Assembly (NCBI GenBank): GCA_017306865.1
Contig: JAFKHH010000011.1
Coordinates: forward strand, 496,001-560,000
Direction of reading: 5' to 3'
DNA: 64,000 nucleotides
Source of the DNA: Filimonas sp.
Lineage (GTDB): Bacteria; Bacteroidota; Bacteroidia; Chitinophagales; Chitinophagaceae
This document shows positions 26,121-33,724 of this stretch, piece after piece (position 1 is the first letter of the stretch; each line of letters opens with the position of its first letter). Both the position numbers and the translations under genes were made by a program. A model generated the notes under the pieces. That model was not told where the DNA came from and ran no database searches. It saw only the letters and a program-made list of their open reading frames with translations.

Positions 26121-26380
26121 AGTTGAAAAAAGCACGTTACTAAAATCGGGGGAGTTCCCTTTTGGGGCTTTCCGGGAAACGTGCGGCCTCAGAAAAGCTG
26201 CGTTAAGAAAATTGGCATGAACGCCGAAAAAATCCATTGCTGTTTGAGCCGGGCGCAACTTACTTACTCAAGCTGACAGCGGCGAGTTCAATGGATTTCG
26301 GTGGGCAGGACAATTTTTAGCCTGCTTTTCTGGAGCCTTGATTTTTTTGGTTACTTTTTGTATCAAGACAAAAAGTAACA
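26121..26380. ncRNA. Candidate structured RNA or decayed element with nested inverted repeats
   Basis: Several pairings are visible: GCACGTT (about 26133) with AACGTGC (about 26180); CCGAAAAAATCCATTG (26224-26239) with CAATGGATTTCGG (26289-26301); GCAGG with CCTGC around 26305-26330; and a perfect 11-bp stem GTTACTTTTTG (26350-26360) / CAAAAAGTAAC (26369-26379). This many consecutive stems in non-coding DNA suggests a folded RNA or a mobile-element remnant. No open frame covers it. Orientation is unknown. Confidence 0.35.
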
Positions 26381-26533
26381 CCGTCGGTAGACAAGTGAAA
26401 GCTTGCAATTAAATATCTACTAAACTTAGTCGGACAACAATGATAATTTATGATACCAGCAATAGTTTCCTATGGCATCGTCCCTTGCGTCGCAATCCGT
26501 TCAACAGCATATCATTGGGCATCCTTGATAACC

Positions 26534-26594
26534 CGCTGTTCGGGGATGTCAGCGAAGCGCATCCCGAACCGTGATAGCAAGGATATACATCCTC
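26534..26594. repeat. 61-bp direct repeat, copy B
   Basis: Begins CGCTGTTCGGGGATG and ends GGATATACATCCTC. It is the same unit as 25988-26048 in the same orientation, 546 bp downstream. Confidence 0.8.
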
Positions 26595-26724
26595 CTTATC
26601 TGTTGTTCGACATACCCTCCGGAACATGTTGAACAGCGATCAAAGGACAACAATTTAACCATCCAGCCATGCAACAATAAACCCCTGTATCCTAACGCCC
26701 ATTCGCATTTCACGCGAAATTAAT

Positions 26725-26755
26725 TTTGGCGCTTTCGTTTACTATTCTATTTTTG
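26725..26755 (+). promoter_or_regulatory. Promoter of the his leader/operon
   Basis: TTTG (26725-26728), 19-bp gap, then TATTTTTG (26748-26755): an exact match to the Bacteroidota consensus TTTG-N19-TAnnTTTG. The leader-peptide ATG follows only 4 bp later, so the transcript should begin at or next to the start codon. Confidence 0.8.
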
Positions 26756-26759
26756 CGGC

Positions 26760-26813
26760 ATGAATTTTCAAATGCATATCCATCATCACCACCATTTCTT
26801 ACCAAACAGGTAG
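26760..26813 (+). CDS. Histidine operon leader peptide
   Basis: A 17-codon frame encodes MNFQMHIHHHHHFLPNR and stop, with six His in seven consecutive codons (26775-26795). It is followed by an attenuator hairpin and hisG. Ribosome stalling on His codons when charged tRNA-His is scarce would leave GGTAGGCC (26809-26816) free to form the antiterminator. The stop codon TAG lies within that segment, so a ribosome that finishes would cover it. A second ATG at 26772 is an alternative start if the transcript is not leaderless. Confidence 0.9.
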   Translation: MNFQMHIHHHHHFLPNR

Positions 26814-26887
26814 GCCGGTGATGTTTTGTGCATACATCATAAAAACATTCAAAAGGGCTTACCGCGAGGTAGGCCCTTTTTTATTTT
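26809..26887 (+). promoter_or_regulatory. His attenuator: alternative antiterminator and terminator
   Basis: Terminator: AAAAGGGCTTACC (26851-26863), loop GCGA, GGTAGGCCCTTTT (26868-26880), then TTATTTT. Antiterminator: GGTAGGCC at 26809-26816 repeats the terminator's 3' arm and can pair with GGGCTTACC (26855-26863). A further pairing of CATCACC in the His codons with GGTGATG (26816-26822) would sequester the antiterminator strand in the absence of stalling. All three alternatives can be read directly from the sequence. Confidence 0.88.
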
Positions 26888-27040
26888 AGTTTCAAATGTT
26901 TCATGGTTTACAAGCTTCATTTGAACTAATGAAAGGAAGATTCATACTAAAATCAATTTATCAATTCAAAGAGAAGACGTTGTTCTGTTTTATTTGAAAC
27001 TGTGAAACGCTGAAACTTTGAAACATTCAAAATAACAACT

Positions 27041-27904
27041 ATGGGCCAGGCAAAATTGAAACTTGCTATCCAAAAATCAGGACGCTTACACGATGACTCC
27101 ATGCGCTTATTAAAAGAGTGCGGCATTGATGTTACAAACGGAGTAAACAAATTAAAAAGCGAAGCAAGCAACTTTCCGCTGGAAGTTTTCTTTCTGCGTG
27201 ACGATGATATTCCGCAATATGTAGAAGATGCGGTTGCAGATATTGGCTTTGTAGGTGAGAACGTAGTGTACGAAAAGAAAAAGAAAATAGATGTAACGGA
27301 AAAACTAGGCTTTGGTAAATGCCGTTTGTCTATTGCAGTAAGCAAAGGCGAAAACTATACAGGCCCCGGTTTTTTAAATAACAAACGTATTGCAACAAGC
27401 TACCCCGTACTGGTAGAAGACTTCCTGAAAGCAAACAACGTCAAAGCTGAAATACACGAGATCAGTGGCAGCGTAGAGATTGCGCCAGGTATTGGTTTGG
27501 CAGAAGCGATCTGTGACCTTGTAAGCAGCGGTTCCACCTTGTTTATGAATGGCCTGCACGAAGTAGAAACTATTTTACAATCTCAGGCTGTGCTGATCAA
27601 AAATCAGCAGTTGGGAGAGGAGCAGCAAGCGATCCTGAATAAATTATTATTCCGCATACAGGCCGTAAAAAAAGCAAAGAATACGAAATACGTATTGCTG
27701 AATGCGCCTAATGAAAAACTGGAAGAGATCATCAGTTTGCTACCCGGCATGAAAAGCCCAACCGTATTACCTCTTGCAGAGAAAGGATGGAGCAGTGTAC
27801 ATAGCGTATTAAGTGAAAGCGAGTTTTGGGACATCATCGAAAAGCTCAAAGCAGCAGGCGCGCAAGGCATATTGGTAGTGCCGATTGAAAAAATGATCAT
27901 CTAA
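27041..27904 (+). CDS. hisG: ATP phosphoribosyltransferase, long form
   Basis: 287 residues, the length of the long HisG form with a C-terminal histidine-binding ACT-like domain (about residues 215-287, ending I-L-V-V-P-I-E-K-M-I-I). The catalytic part starts L-K-L-A-I-Q-K-S-G-R-L and has the PRPP-binding segment E-I-S-G-S-V-E-I-A-P-G-I-G-L-A-E-A-I-C-D-L-V-S-S-G-S-T-L. It performs the first step of histidine synthesis, ATP + PRPP, in the cytoplasm, and is feedback-inhibited by His in this form. It is the first structural gene behind the attenuator. A 443-bp repeat-rich gap separates it from hisD. Confidence 0.97.
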   Translation: MGQAKLKLAIQKSGRLHDDSMRLLKECGIDVTNGVNKLKSEASNFPLEVFFLRDDDIPQYVEDAVADIGFVGENVVYEKKKKIDVTEKLGFGKCRLSIAVSKGENYTGPGFLNNKRIATSYPVLVEDFLKANNVKAEIHEISGSVEIAPGIGLAEAICDLVSSGSTLFMNGLHEVETILQSQAVLIKNQQLGEEQQAILNKLLFRIQAVKKAKNTKYVLLNAPNEKLEEIISLLPGMKSPTVLPLAEKGWSSVHSVLSESEFWDIIEKLKAAGAQGILVVPIEKMII

Positions 27905-27960
27905 GATAGTTTCAATGGTTTCATTGTTTCAAAGTTTCACGGGATATCCGTGAAACTTCT

Positions 27961-28029
27961 TCGCCCCGGCTCGTGTCTTCACGAGACGGAATGTTGCTAA
28001 ATGGTTCGTGGAGACACGAACCAAGGCGA
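27961..28029. repeat. CGTGTC-type double-hairpin element, copy 2
   Basis: The outer arms TCGCC and GGCGA enclose CTCGTGTCTTCACGAG and GGTTCGTGGAGACACGAACC. It is almost identical to the next copy at 28077. Confidence 0.8.
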
Positions 28030-28076
28030 TAGTGAAACTTTGAAACCATAACTTGAAACATGGAAACTACATCTAT

Positions 28077-28144
28077 TCGCCCTAGCTCGTGTCTTCATGA
28101 GACGGAATGTTGCTAAATGGTTCGTGGAGACACGAACCAAGACG
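28077..28144. repeat. CGTGTC-type double-hairpin element, copy 3
   Basis: It has the same two hairpins as copy 2, separated from it by about 47 bp of GAAACTTTGAAACCA phrases. The shared central stretch GACGGAATGTTGCTAAATGG is identical in both. Confidence 0.8.
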
Positions 28145-28282
28145 TTAAAGTTTCATAAATTAAATCTTGTTGTCTTACTAAATCTTTGAAAAAAATCTCA
28201 TCCCAACGCTTCTCCGGAGGAGAAGGGCTAAAAACCTCTTCAGGAAATCAATGAAATTTTACCCGGACAACAATGGAACTAA

Positions 28283-28350
28283 ATATGAAACTTTGAAACC
28301 ATAATATGAAACTTTGAAACCATAATATGAAACTTTGAAACTATAATATG
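28283..28350 (+). repeat. 21-bp tandem repeat placing three ATG-AAA-CTT-TGA mini-frames before hisD
   Basis: The unit ATATGAAACTTTGAAACCATA occurs at 28283, 28304 and 28325; a fourth, partial unit at 28346 supplies the hisD start. Because 21 is a multiple of three, the ATGs at 28285, 28306, 28327 and 28348 share a frame. The first three are followed by Lys, Leu and a stop, and the fourth is hisD itself. Confidence 0.85.
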
Positions 28351-29619
28351 AAACTCATATCATATCCTGAACGGTCAGTGTGGAAAGCATTGTTACAACG
28401 CCCAACTTTTGATACAGCCATTTTGCAGGAAAAAGTGAAAGTCGTGCTGGAAGATGTAAAAGAAAATGGTGATGCAGCACTGCGTAAATATACCCAGCAG
28501 TTTGACGGTGTATTCCTTGACAGCTTTGCCGTAACAGCACAGGAGTTCGCGGAAGCAGTAGCTTCTCTTTCTGATGATCTTAAGCAGGCAATTCAACAGG
28601 CTGTTGCTAACATTGAAACATTTCATCAAAAACAAGTAAGCCAACCGGAGATCATAGAAACAATGCCCGGCGTTTCATGCTGGCGCAAAAGTGTAGGTAT
28701 AGAAAAAGTAGGATTATATATCCCCGGAGGCACAGCCCCGCTGTTCTCTACCATATTAATGCTGGGCATCCCCGCCCGCATTGCAGGCTGTAAAGAAATT
28801 ATATTATGCTCACCGCCCAACAAAGAAGGTAAACTACACCCAGCCATCCTATTTGCAGCACAGTTAGTTGGCGTTACCCGGTTGTACAAACTGGGCGGCG
28901 TACAGGCAATAGGCGCCATGGCTTATGGTACGGAAACAGTACCACAGGTATATAAAATATTTGGCCCCGGCAACCAGTACGTTACCTGCGCAAAACAACT
29001 CGTACAGCAGCAAGGCATTGCTATAGATATGCCAGCCGGGCCAAGCGAAGTATGTGTGATGGCTGATGAAACTGCAGAACCAGCTTTCGTTGCTGCCGAT
29101 CTGCTTTCCCAGGCAGAGCATGGAGCAGACAGCCAGGTATTGTTGGTAAGTACACAGCAAAACGTTATTGAGCAAGTACAGCAAGAACTGGACAAACAAC
29201 TTGCCGCATTACCAAGAAAAGATATGGCAGTAAAAGCGTTGGAAAACAGTAAAGCGATCGTATTGAAGACGATTGAAGATGCTATAGACCTGGTGAATGA
29301 GTATGCAGCAGAACACCTGATCATTTCCTGTAAAGAGGATGAAGCAATTGCTGCTAAGATCATCAACGCAGGTTCTATCTTCCTGGGCAATTATTCACCG
29401 GAAAGCGTAGGCGATTATGCCAGTGGCACCAATCATACGCTGCCAACCAATGGTTTTGCAAAAGCCTATAGTGGGGTAAGTGTAGATAGTTTTGTAAAAA
29501 AGATCACCTATCAGAAATTGACGCAAGAAGGCTTGCAACAAATAGCGCAAACAGTAGAATTAATGGCTACAGCCGAAGGGTTAGATGCGCATAAAAATGC
29601 CGTGACGGTGAGAAGGTGA
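28348..29619 (+). CDS. hisD: Histidinol dehydrogenase
   Basis: 423 residues, normal length. Recognisable stretches are G-L-Y-I-P-G-G-T-A-P-L-F-S-T, G-V-Q-A-I-G-A-M-A-Y-G-T-E-T-V, I-F-G-P-G-N-Q-Y-V, D-M-P-A-G-P-S-E-V, Q-A-E-H-G-A-D-S-Q and the C-terminal S-G-T-N-H-T-L-P-T-N-G, which holds Zn and catalytic residues. It oxidises histidinol to histidine in two NAD-dependent steps. The start ATG 28348 lies in the last unit of a tandem repeat, and the first codons (M-K-L) are repeat-derived. It is the second gene of the his unit. Confidence 0.97.
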   Translation: MKLISYPERSVWKALLQRPTFDTAILQEKVKVVLEDVKENGDAALRKYTQQFDGVFLDSFAVTAQEFAEAVASLSDDLKQAIQQAVANIETFHQKQVSQPEIIETMPGVSCWRKSVGIEKVGLYIPGGTAPLFSTILMLGIPARIAGCKEIILCSPPNKEGKLHPAILFAAQLVGVTRLYKLGGVQAIGAMAYGTETVPQVYKIFGPGNQYVTCAKQLVQQQGIAIDMPAGPSEVCVMADETAEPAFVAADLLSQAEHGADSQVLLVSTQQNVIEQVQQELDKQLAALPRKDMAVKALENSKAIVLKTIEDAIDLVNEYAAEHLIISCKEDEAIAAKIINAGSIFLGNYSPESVGDYASGTNHTLPTNGFAKAYSGVSVDSFVKKITYQKLTQEGLQQIAQTVELMATAEGLDAHKNAVTVRR

Positions 29620-29737
29620 GTGATCAGTAGTGAGTATAATACGTGAATCGTGAAACGGGAATCGTTAATTACTCACAACTGACCATTCACTACTCACATT
29701 TCAAATCATAAATTTCAAATCTCAAATTCTTGTTCCC
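29620..29737. repeat. Repeat phrases between hisD and hisC
   Basis: Contains ACGTGAATCGTGAAACGGGAATCG (29641), TACTCACAACTGACCATTCA and a CTCAAATTC phrase (29697-29729) directly before the hisC start. These phrases are shared with many other intergenic regions in the window. Confidence 0.75.
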
Positions 29738-30796
29738 ATGTTTTCCCTCGATAAACTCATCCGTGATAATATAAAAAAGCTAACTCCCTACTCATCTGCC
29801 CGCGATGAATTTAGCGGTGAAGCGAACGTATTTTTAGATGCCAACGAAAACAGCCTTGGCTCTCCGCTAAGCAAATGGTACAACCGCTATCCTGACCCTC
29901 ACCAGCAAAAAGTGAAAGAAGCAGTAAGCAAGGTGAAAAATGTAAATACAGAACGCATCTTCTTAGGTAATGGAAGTGACGAATGTATAGACCTGTTGTA
30001 CCGTAGCTTTTGCAATCCTGGTAAAGACAACGTGATCATTTGCCCGCCCACCTATGGCATGTATGAAGTAAGTGCCAACATTAATGACGTAGAAGTGCGC
30101 AAAGCGCCTTTGCTGGATAACTTTCAGCTAGACCTGGTACACCTCGAAAACCTGGCAGACGCAAACACGAAGATCATCTGGATCTGCTCTCCAAACAATC
30201 CTACTGCAAACTCGCTTAACAGGCAGGATATAGAAACGGTGCTGAACAACTTCAACGGGCTTGTGGTAGTAGATGAAGCTTATATTAATTTTTCCAAACA
30301 ACAGTCATTCACACGCGAGCTGGACGAATATCCAAACCTGGTAGTATTACAGACATTCAGCAAAGCCTGGGGGCTTGCCGGTCTAAGATTAGGCCTGGCT
30401 TTTGCATCAACAGAAATACTGGGCGTACTAAACAAAGTAAAGCCGCCATATAATATCAGCCAGCCTACACAGGAGCTGGCGCTGAAAGCGCTGGAAGAAA
30501 TAGGGCAGGTAAACGATATGATCCGGGAAATAGTAGACATGCGGGAGGCTCTTGCCGAAGTTTTTCAACGAGTTCCAACGATTGAAAAAGTATATCCGTC
30601 TGATGCTAACTTCCTATTGATTAAAATTGCAAATGCAAGACAGGTATATAACTTCCTGCTGTCCAAAGGCATTGTTGTGCGCGACCGTAGTAGTGTAAAA
30701 TTGTGTGAAGATTGCCTGCGCATAACGGTGGGTACAGAACAGGAAAATACAGAATTGGTGGATGCGTTGAAGGAATGGGTAGAATCGCTTACTTAA
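29738..30796 (+). CDS. hisC: Histidinol-phosphate aminotransferase
   Basis: 352 residues, fold type I PLP enzyme. Visible motifs are F-L-D-A-N-E-N, N-G-S-D-E-C-I-D, P-P-T-Y-G-M-Y, C-S-P-N-N-P-T-A-N, V-V-D-E-A-Y-I-N-F and the PLP lysine in T-F-S-K-A-W-G-L-A-G (Lys209). It converts imidazole-acetol phosphate to histidinol phosphate. Only G, D and C of the pathway are present here; the next gene is unrelated, so the remaining his genes must be elsewhere. Confidence 0.97.
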   Translation: MFSLDKLIRDNIKKLTPYSSARDEFSGEANVFLDANENSLGSPLSKWYNRYPDPHQQKVKEAVSKVKNVNTERIFLGNGSDECIDLLYRSFCNPGKDNVIICPPTYGMYEVSANINDVEVRKAPLLDNFQLDLVHLENLADANTKIIWICSPNNPTANSLNRQDIETVLNNFNGLVVVDEAYINFSKQQSFTRELDEYPNLVVLQTFSKAWGLAGLRLGLAFASTEILGVLNKVKPPYNISQPTQELALKALEEIGQVNDMIREIVDMREALAEVFQRVPTIEKVYPSDANFLLIKIANARQVYNFLLSKGIVVRDRSSVKLCEDCLRITVGTEQENTELVDALKEWVESLT

Positions 30797-30866
30797 TCGC
30801 TAAGTATCTGTAATTTAGTACCAGGTCTGTCATTAATTTTATCCTTTAAATAATACGGTTTTGTCT

Positions 30867-32177
30867 ATGAAGAAAAATATGATACGTCTTGGCTCGCTAC
30901 TTACAGCCATCGTGTTCTGTTCCAGCAGTTGGGCTTGCACAGGGGATAGCACGCGCCATGAGGGCGGAGATGCTGCAACGGCAGTAACCCCGGATGCAAA
31001 CAATGCAGGCTTAAAACTGCCTGCCGGTTTTGGCGCATTAAAGATCATTGACAATATAGGCCGTCCACGCCATATTGTAGTTAACTCCAAAGGCGAAGTA
31101 TACATTAAAGAATTTCGCCTGAAAGATGGGAAAGGTATTTACCTGCTGCGCGATACAAATGGCGACGGTAAAGTAGATACGAAAGTGGGCTTTGGCAACT
31201 ACAACGGCACCGGCATCGTTATCAAAAACGGTTATCTCTATGCCTCATCTGACGAAGAGGTATTCCGCTACAAACTGGATGCTAACGAAAATGTGATCGA
31301 TACAGCACATCCTGAAAAAATTATCACCGGCCTGAAAAAAGGCCGTCAGCATGAGACTAAATCCATTGTATTAGATGATGCGGGCAATATCTATGTAAAC
31401 ATAGGCGCCTACTCCAACTCTTGCCAGGAAGTAGACAGGGGAAAGGGCTCTAAAGGAATTATGCCTTGCCCTATCCTGGACTCTGCGGGCGGTATCTGGC
31501 GTTTTAAAGCAGATAAACTGAACCAAACCTATGGCGATGGTACACGTTATGCAACAGGCCTTAGAAACGTAGTAGGACTAGATTGGAACACACAGGCAAA
31601 CCAACTGTTTGTAATGCAGCACGGACGCGATGGCCTGTTCCAGATGTTCCCTGAATACTACAACGAAAAACAAAGCGCTGAATTGCCTGCTGAGTGCTTA
31701 TATGCATTAAAAGAAGGCGATAACGCCGGTTGGCCATACATCTACTACGATCAGCAACAGAAGAAAAAAATGTTGGCGCCGGAATATGGCGGTGACGGTA
31801 AAAAATCTGTAGACGATAAATACATTGATCCTGTATATGCATTCCCAGGCCACTTAGCGCCAAATGGTTTGTTGTTTTACACAGGCAATATGTTCCCAGA
31901 GAAATACAGGAATGGCGCATTCATTGCTTTCCACGGCTCATGGAACCGCGCTCCTGAACCACAGAAAGGTTTCTTCGTAGCATTCGTTCCATTCAAGAAT
32001 GGTAAGCCAAGCGGCGAGTGGGAAATTTTCGCAGACAATTTTGCCGGTAAAGAAGATATAGCTTCTCCCGGACAGGCAGAACACAGGCCATGCGGTCTTG
32101 CACAAGGCCCTGACGGCTCTTTGTATGTAACAGATGATACGAAAGGAGCAGTGTATAGAATAGTATATAAGAAATAG
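30867..32177 (+). CDS. Sorbosone/PQQ-type sugar dehydrogenase-like beta-propeller protein
   Basis: 436 residues from ATG 30867; TTG 30861 in the same frame is less likely. The signal region ends near S-S-S-W-A-C, so it may be a lipoprotein (Cys) or a cleaved export signal. The body is a six-bladed propeller of the L-sorbosone dehydrogenase type: G-R-P-R-H-I-V-V-N, G-L-R-N-V-V-G-L-D-W-N, V-M-Q-H-G-R-D-G-L, L-A-P-N-G-L-L-F-Y and F-H-G-S-W-N-R. Such enzymes oxidise sugars or aldehydes in the periplasm and pass electrons to cytochromes. A cytochrome c gene follows, which fits. The cofactor (PQQ) is not proven. Confidence 0.8.
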   Translation: MKKNMIRLGSLLTAIVFCSSSWACTGDSTRHEGGDAATAVTPDANNAGLKLPAGFGALKIIDNIGRPRHIVVNSKGEVYIKEFRLKDGKGIYLLRDTNGDGKVDTKVGFGNYNGTGIVIKNGYLYASSDEEVFRYKLDANENVIDTAHPEKIITGLKKGRQHETKSIVLDDAGNIYVNIGAYSNSCQEVDRGKGSKGIMPCPILDSAGGIWRFKADKLNQTYGDGTRYATGLRNVVGLDWNTQANQLFVMQHGRDGLFQMFPEYYNEKQSAELPAECLYALKEGDNAGWPYIYYDQQQKKKMLAPEYGGDGKKSVDDKYIDPVYAFPGHLAPNGLLFYTGNMFPEKYRNGAFIAFHGSWNRAPEPQKGFFVAFVPFKNGKPSGEWEIFADNFAGKEDIASPGQAEHRPCGLAQGPDGSLYVTDDTKGAVYRIVYKK

Positions 32178-32330
32178 TGAATTGTGAATATTGAATGGTG
32201 AAGAAAACAGAGAAACGAAGTGTTGTTTGTTGCTTTCTTTGCCTGTATAGTGAGTAATAAAAGATAAGATATTCCATATCTGAAACATGAAAGGGATATA
32301 ACCTGGTAGGAGGTATGGAATATCTGGAAT

Positions 32331-32395
32331 ATTGGCGCTTCACGTCTCACGTTTTGATACTCACTACTGACCACTCACCATTCACAAGAAAAATG
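32331..32395. repeat. TTCACGTCTCACG / ACTCACTACTGACC phrases between the dehydrogenase and cytochrome genes
   Basis: These are reverse-orientation pieces of the ACGTGAATCGTGA family. The region 32178-32400 also has a GTGAATATTGAATGG phrase at 32179 and nothing gene-like. Confidence 0.6.
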
Positions 32396-32400
32396 ATAAC

Positions 32401-32811
32401 ATGAAAAAGACAATAGTAACCCTTTCTTTTATCCTGGTATGTACAGTTATTTTATTTGCGCAGGCGAACAGCCCTGCTGCTTCTAAAGTACGTGGTAAAA
32501 AGGTGTATGAAACCTATTGCCTTGCCTGTCACCAGGTAGACGGTATGGGTGTACCAAACATGAATCCACCCTTGTCGAAAACATCATGGGTAACAGGTGA
32601 TAAAACAAAACTGATACAGGTGATCCTGAAAGGTTTTGCACAAAGCGTACCTATTGATGGGGAGGATTATTCTAATAACATGGCGCCGCATAATTTCCTT
32701 AAAGACCAGGAGATTGCGGATGTGCTTACTTATATCAGGAGCAGCTTTGGCAACAAAAGCAGTGCGATCACTGCGGCTGAAGTAAAAGCGGTAAGGGCAA
32801 AGACAAAATAG
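32401..32811 (+). CDS. Periplasmic cytochrome c, single haem
   Basis: 136 residues with a signal peptide (F-I-L-V-C-T-V-I-L-F-A-Q). Haem motif C-L-A-C-H (40-44), typical G-M-G-V-P-N-M-N-P-P-L, and Met94 in N-N-M-A-P-H as the likely sixth haem ligand. It probably takes electrons from the preceding dehydrogenase to a terminal oxidase. A perfect terminator hairpin follows, closing the two-gene unit. Confidence 0.92.
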   Translation: MKKTIVTLSFILVCTVILFAQANSPAASKVRGKKVYETYCLACHQVDGMGVPNMNPPLSKTSWVTGDKTKLIQVILKGFAQSVPIDGEDYSNNMAPHNFLKDQEIADVLTYIRSSFGNKSSAITAAEVKAVRAKTK

Positions 32812-32838
32812 TCATACAAACATTGGTCAATGAGTCAT

Positions 32839-32870
32839 AAAGATCCACTTCATTCGAAGTGGATCTTTTA
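32839..32870. terminator. Perfect 13-bp terminator hairpin
   Basis: AAAGATCCACTTC (32839-32851), loop ATTC, GAAGTGGATCTTT (32856-32868), then TTAG. It is symmetric enough to serve the convergent gene too. Confidence 0.9.
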
Positions 32871-32887
32871 GTTTGAAGTTGTTTAAT

Positions 32888-32920
32888 AAACCTGACAGGT
32901 CCTGAAGACCTGCCAGGTTT
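32888..32920. repeat. AAACCTGACAGGTC palindrome, copy 2
   Basis: AAACCTGACAGGTC (32888-32901) pairs with GACCTGCCAGGTTT (32907-32920), one mismatch. Related to 23346-23377. Confidence 0.75.
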
Positions 32921-32952
32921 TAGCATAAGTCAGAACCTCATCCCTTATTCCT

Positions 32953-33624
32953 TCAACCTGTCACCAGCTTCATCATTTCGGTATATTCATACACGTGTTG
33001 TCCCGGCTGTTGCCGTTTTGCAGCTTGTGCCATCGCCCTTGCTACATCCTTGCCCTCTATACCACGGTATTTGCGCAGTCCGCCAACAAACAGCGCGGAC
33101 AATCCTTTGAAAACAGATTGCAATATTTTTTCTGTAGGTCTTTTTTCTTCCCGCTGCCCAAGTAACATGGAAGGTTGAAAAATATTCAGGCTATTAAATG
33201 AAATAGCAGCAAGCGATTGCTCTACATCGCCCTTCAGCTTCAAATAAAAGTTGCCAGATTTTGCATTCGCGCCTACAGCAGATACAATGCAATAAGTGGA
33301 GTATCCTTTTTCCTTTGCAATTTGCCCTACATGTACGGGTATGTCATGATCTATTTTGTAGTACAATGCTTTGTCACCATTCACATTTTTCTGAGTTGTG
33401 CCAATGCAGCAAAATACCACATCACCTTCCGGGATAACAGCACTCAATTGAGCAATATTGTTAAAGTCAACAAGCACTATATTTATTTTAGGATGATTCC
33501 ATTGTACGGGTTTGCGTACCAGTAAAGTGACAGCGCTAAATGTGTCATCTTTTATTAATTCCTCTACCAGGTAATTGCCGATCATTCCCGTAGAGCCTAT
33601 CACCAACGCATGTATAGATGCCAT
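32953..33624 (-). CDS. NAD(P)-binding Rossmann-fold protein (NAD-dependent epimerase/HTATIP2-like)
   Basis: About 223 residues from ATG 33624, chosen because M-A-S-I-H-A-L-V-I-G-S-T-G-M-I-G starts the nucleotide-binding fold directly; an upstream ATG at 33648 would add eight residues. The glycine motif G-S-T-G-M-I-G and D-V-V-F-C-C-I-G-T-T are typical of short atypical reductases. The substrate is unknown. The gene stands alone. Confidence 0.85.
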   Translation of the reverse strand: MASIHALVIGSTGMIGNYLVEELIKDDTFSAVTLLVRKPVQWNHPKINIVLVDFNNIAQLSAVIPEGDVVFCCIGTTQKNVNGDKALYYKIDHDIPVHVGQIAKEKGYSTYCIVSAVGANAKSGNFYLKLKGDVEQSLAAISFNSLNIFQPSMLLGQREEKRPTEKILQSVFKGLSALFVGGLRKYRGIEGKDVARAMAQAAKRQQPGQHVYEYTEMMKLVTG

Positions 33625-33724
33625 AGAAGGATATTTATGTGATAACAATTTTACAAATAAAAAGCATAAAGTAAAAACCTCATCCTAGTTTCCGACTAGG
33701 GGAGATATGTGATAAACGCACATG

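Larger units (their letters stand above)
25861..26724. other. Long non-coding region before the his leader
   Basis: About 860 bp without a credible gene. It contains two copies of a 61-bp direct repeat (25988 and 26534), a block of nested inverted repeats at 26121-26380, the phrase CGTCCCTTGCGTCGCA at 26474 (also seen at 37320 and 52640) and an AACAATTTAACCAT phrase at 26651. Short open frames here have no protein-like features. Confidence 0.7.
27905..28347. repeat. Repeat-filled gap between hisG and hisD
   Basis: It holds GTTTCAATGGTTTCA-type phrases after the hisG stop, two CGTGTC-type double-hairpin elements (27961-28029 and 28077-28144) and a 21-bp tandem repeat running into the hisD start. 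There is no gene and no obvious terminator, so read-through from hisG to hisD is still plausible. Confidence 0.8.

Noticed and set aside
28283-28350. Possible CRISPR or leader array
   Set aside because: The 21-bp units are directly adjacent without spacers; it is a simple tandem repeat.
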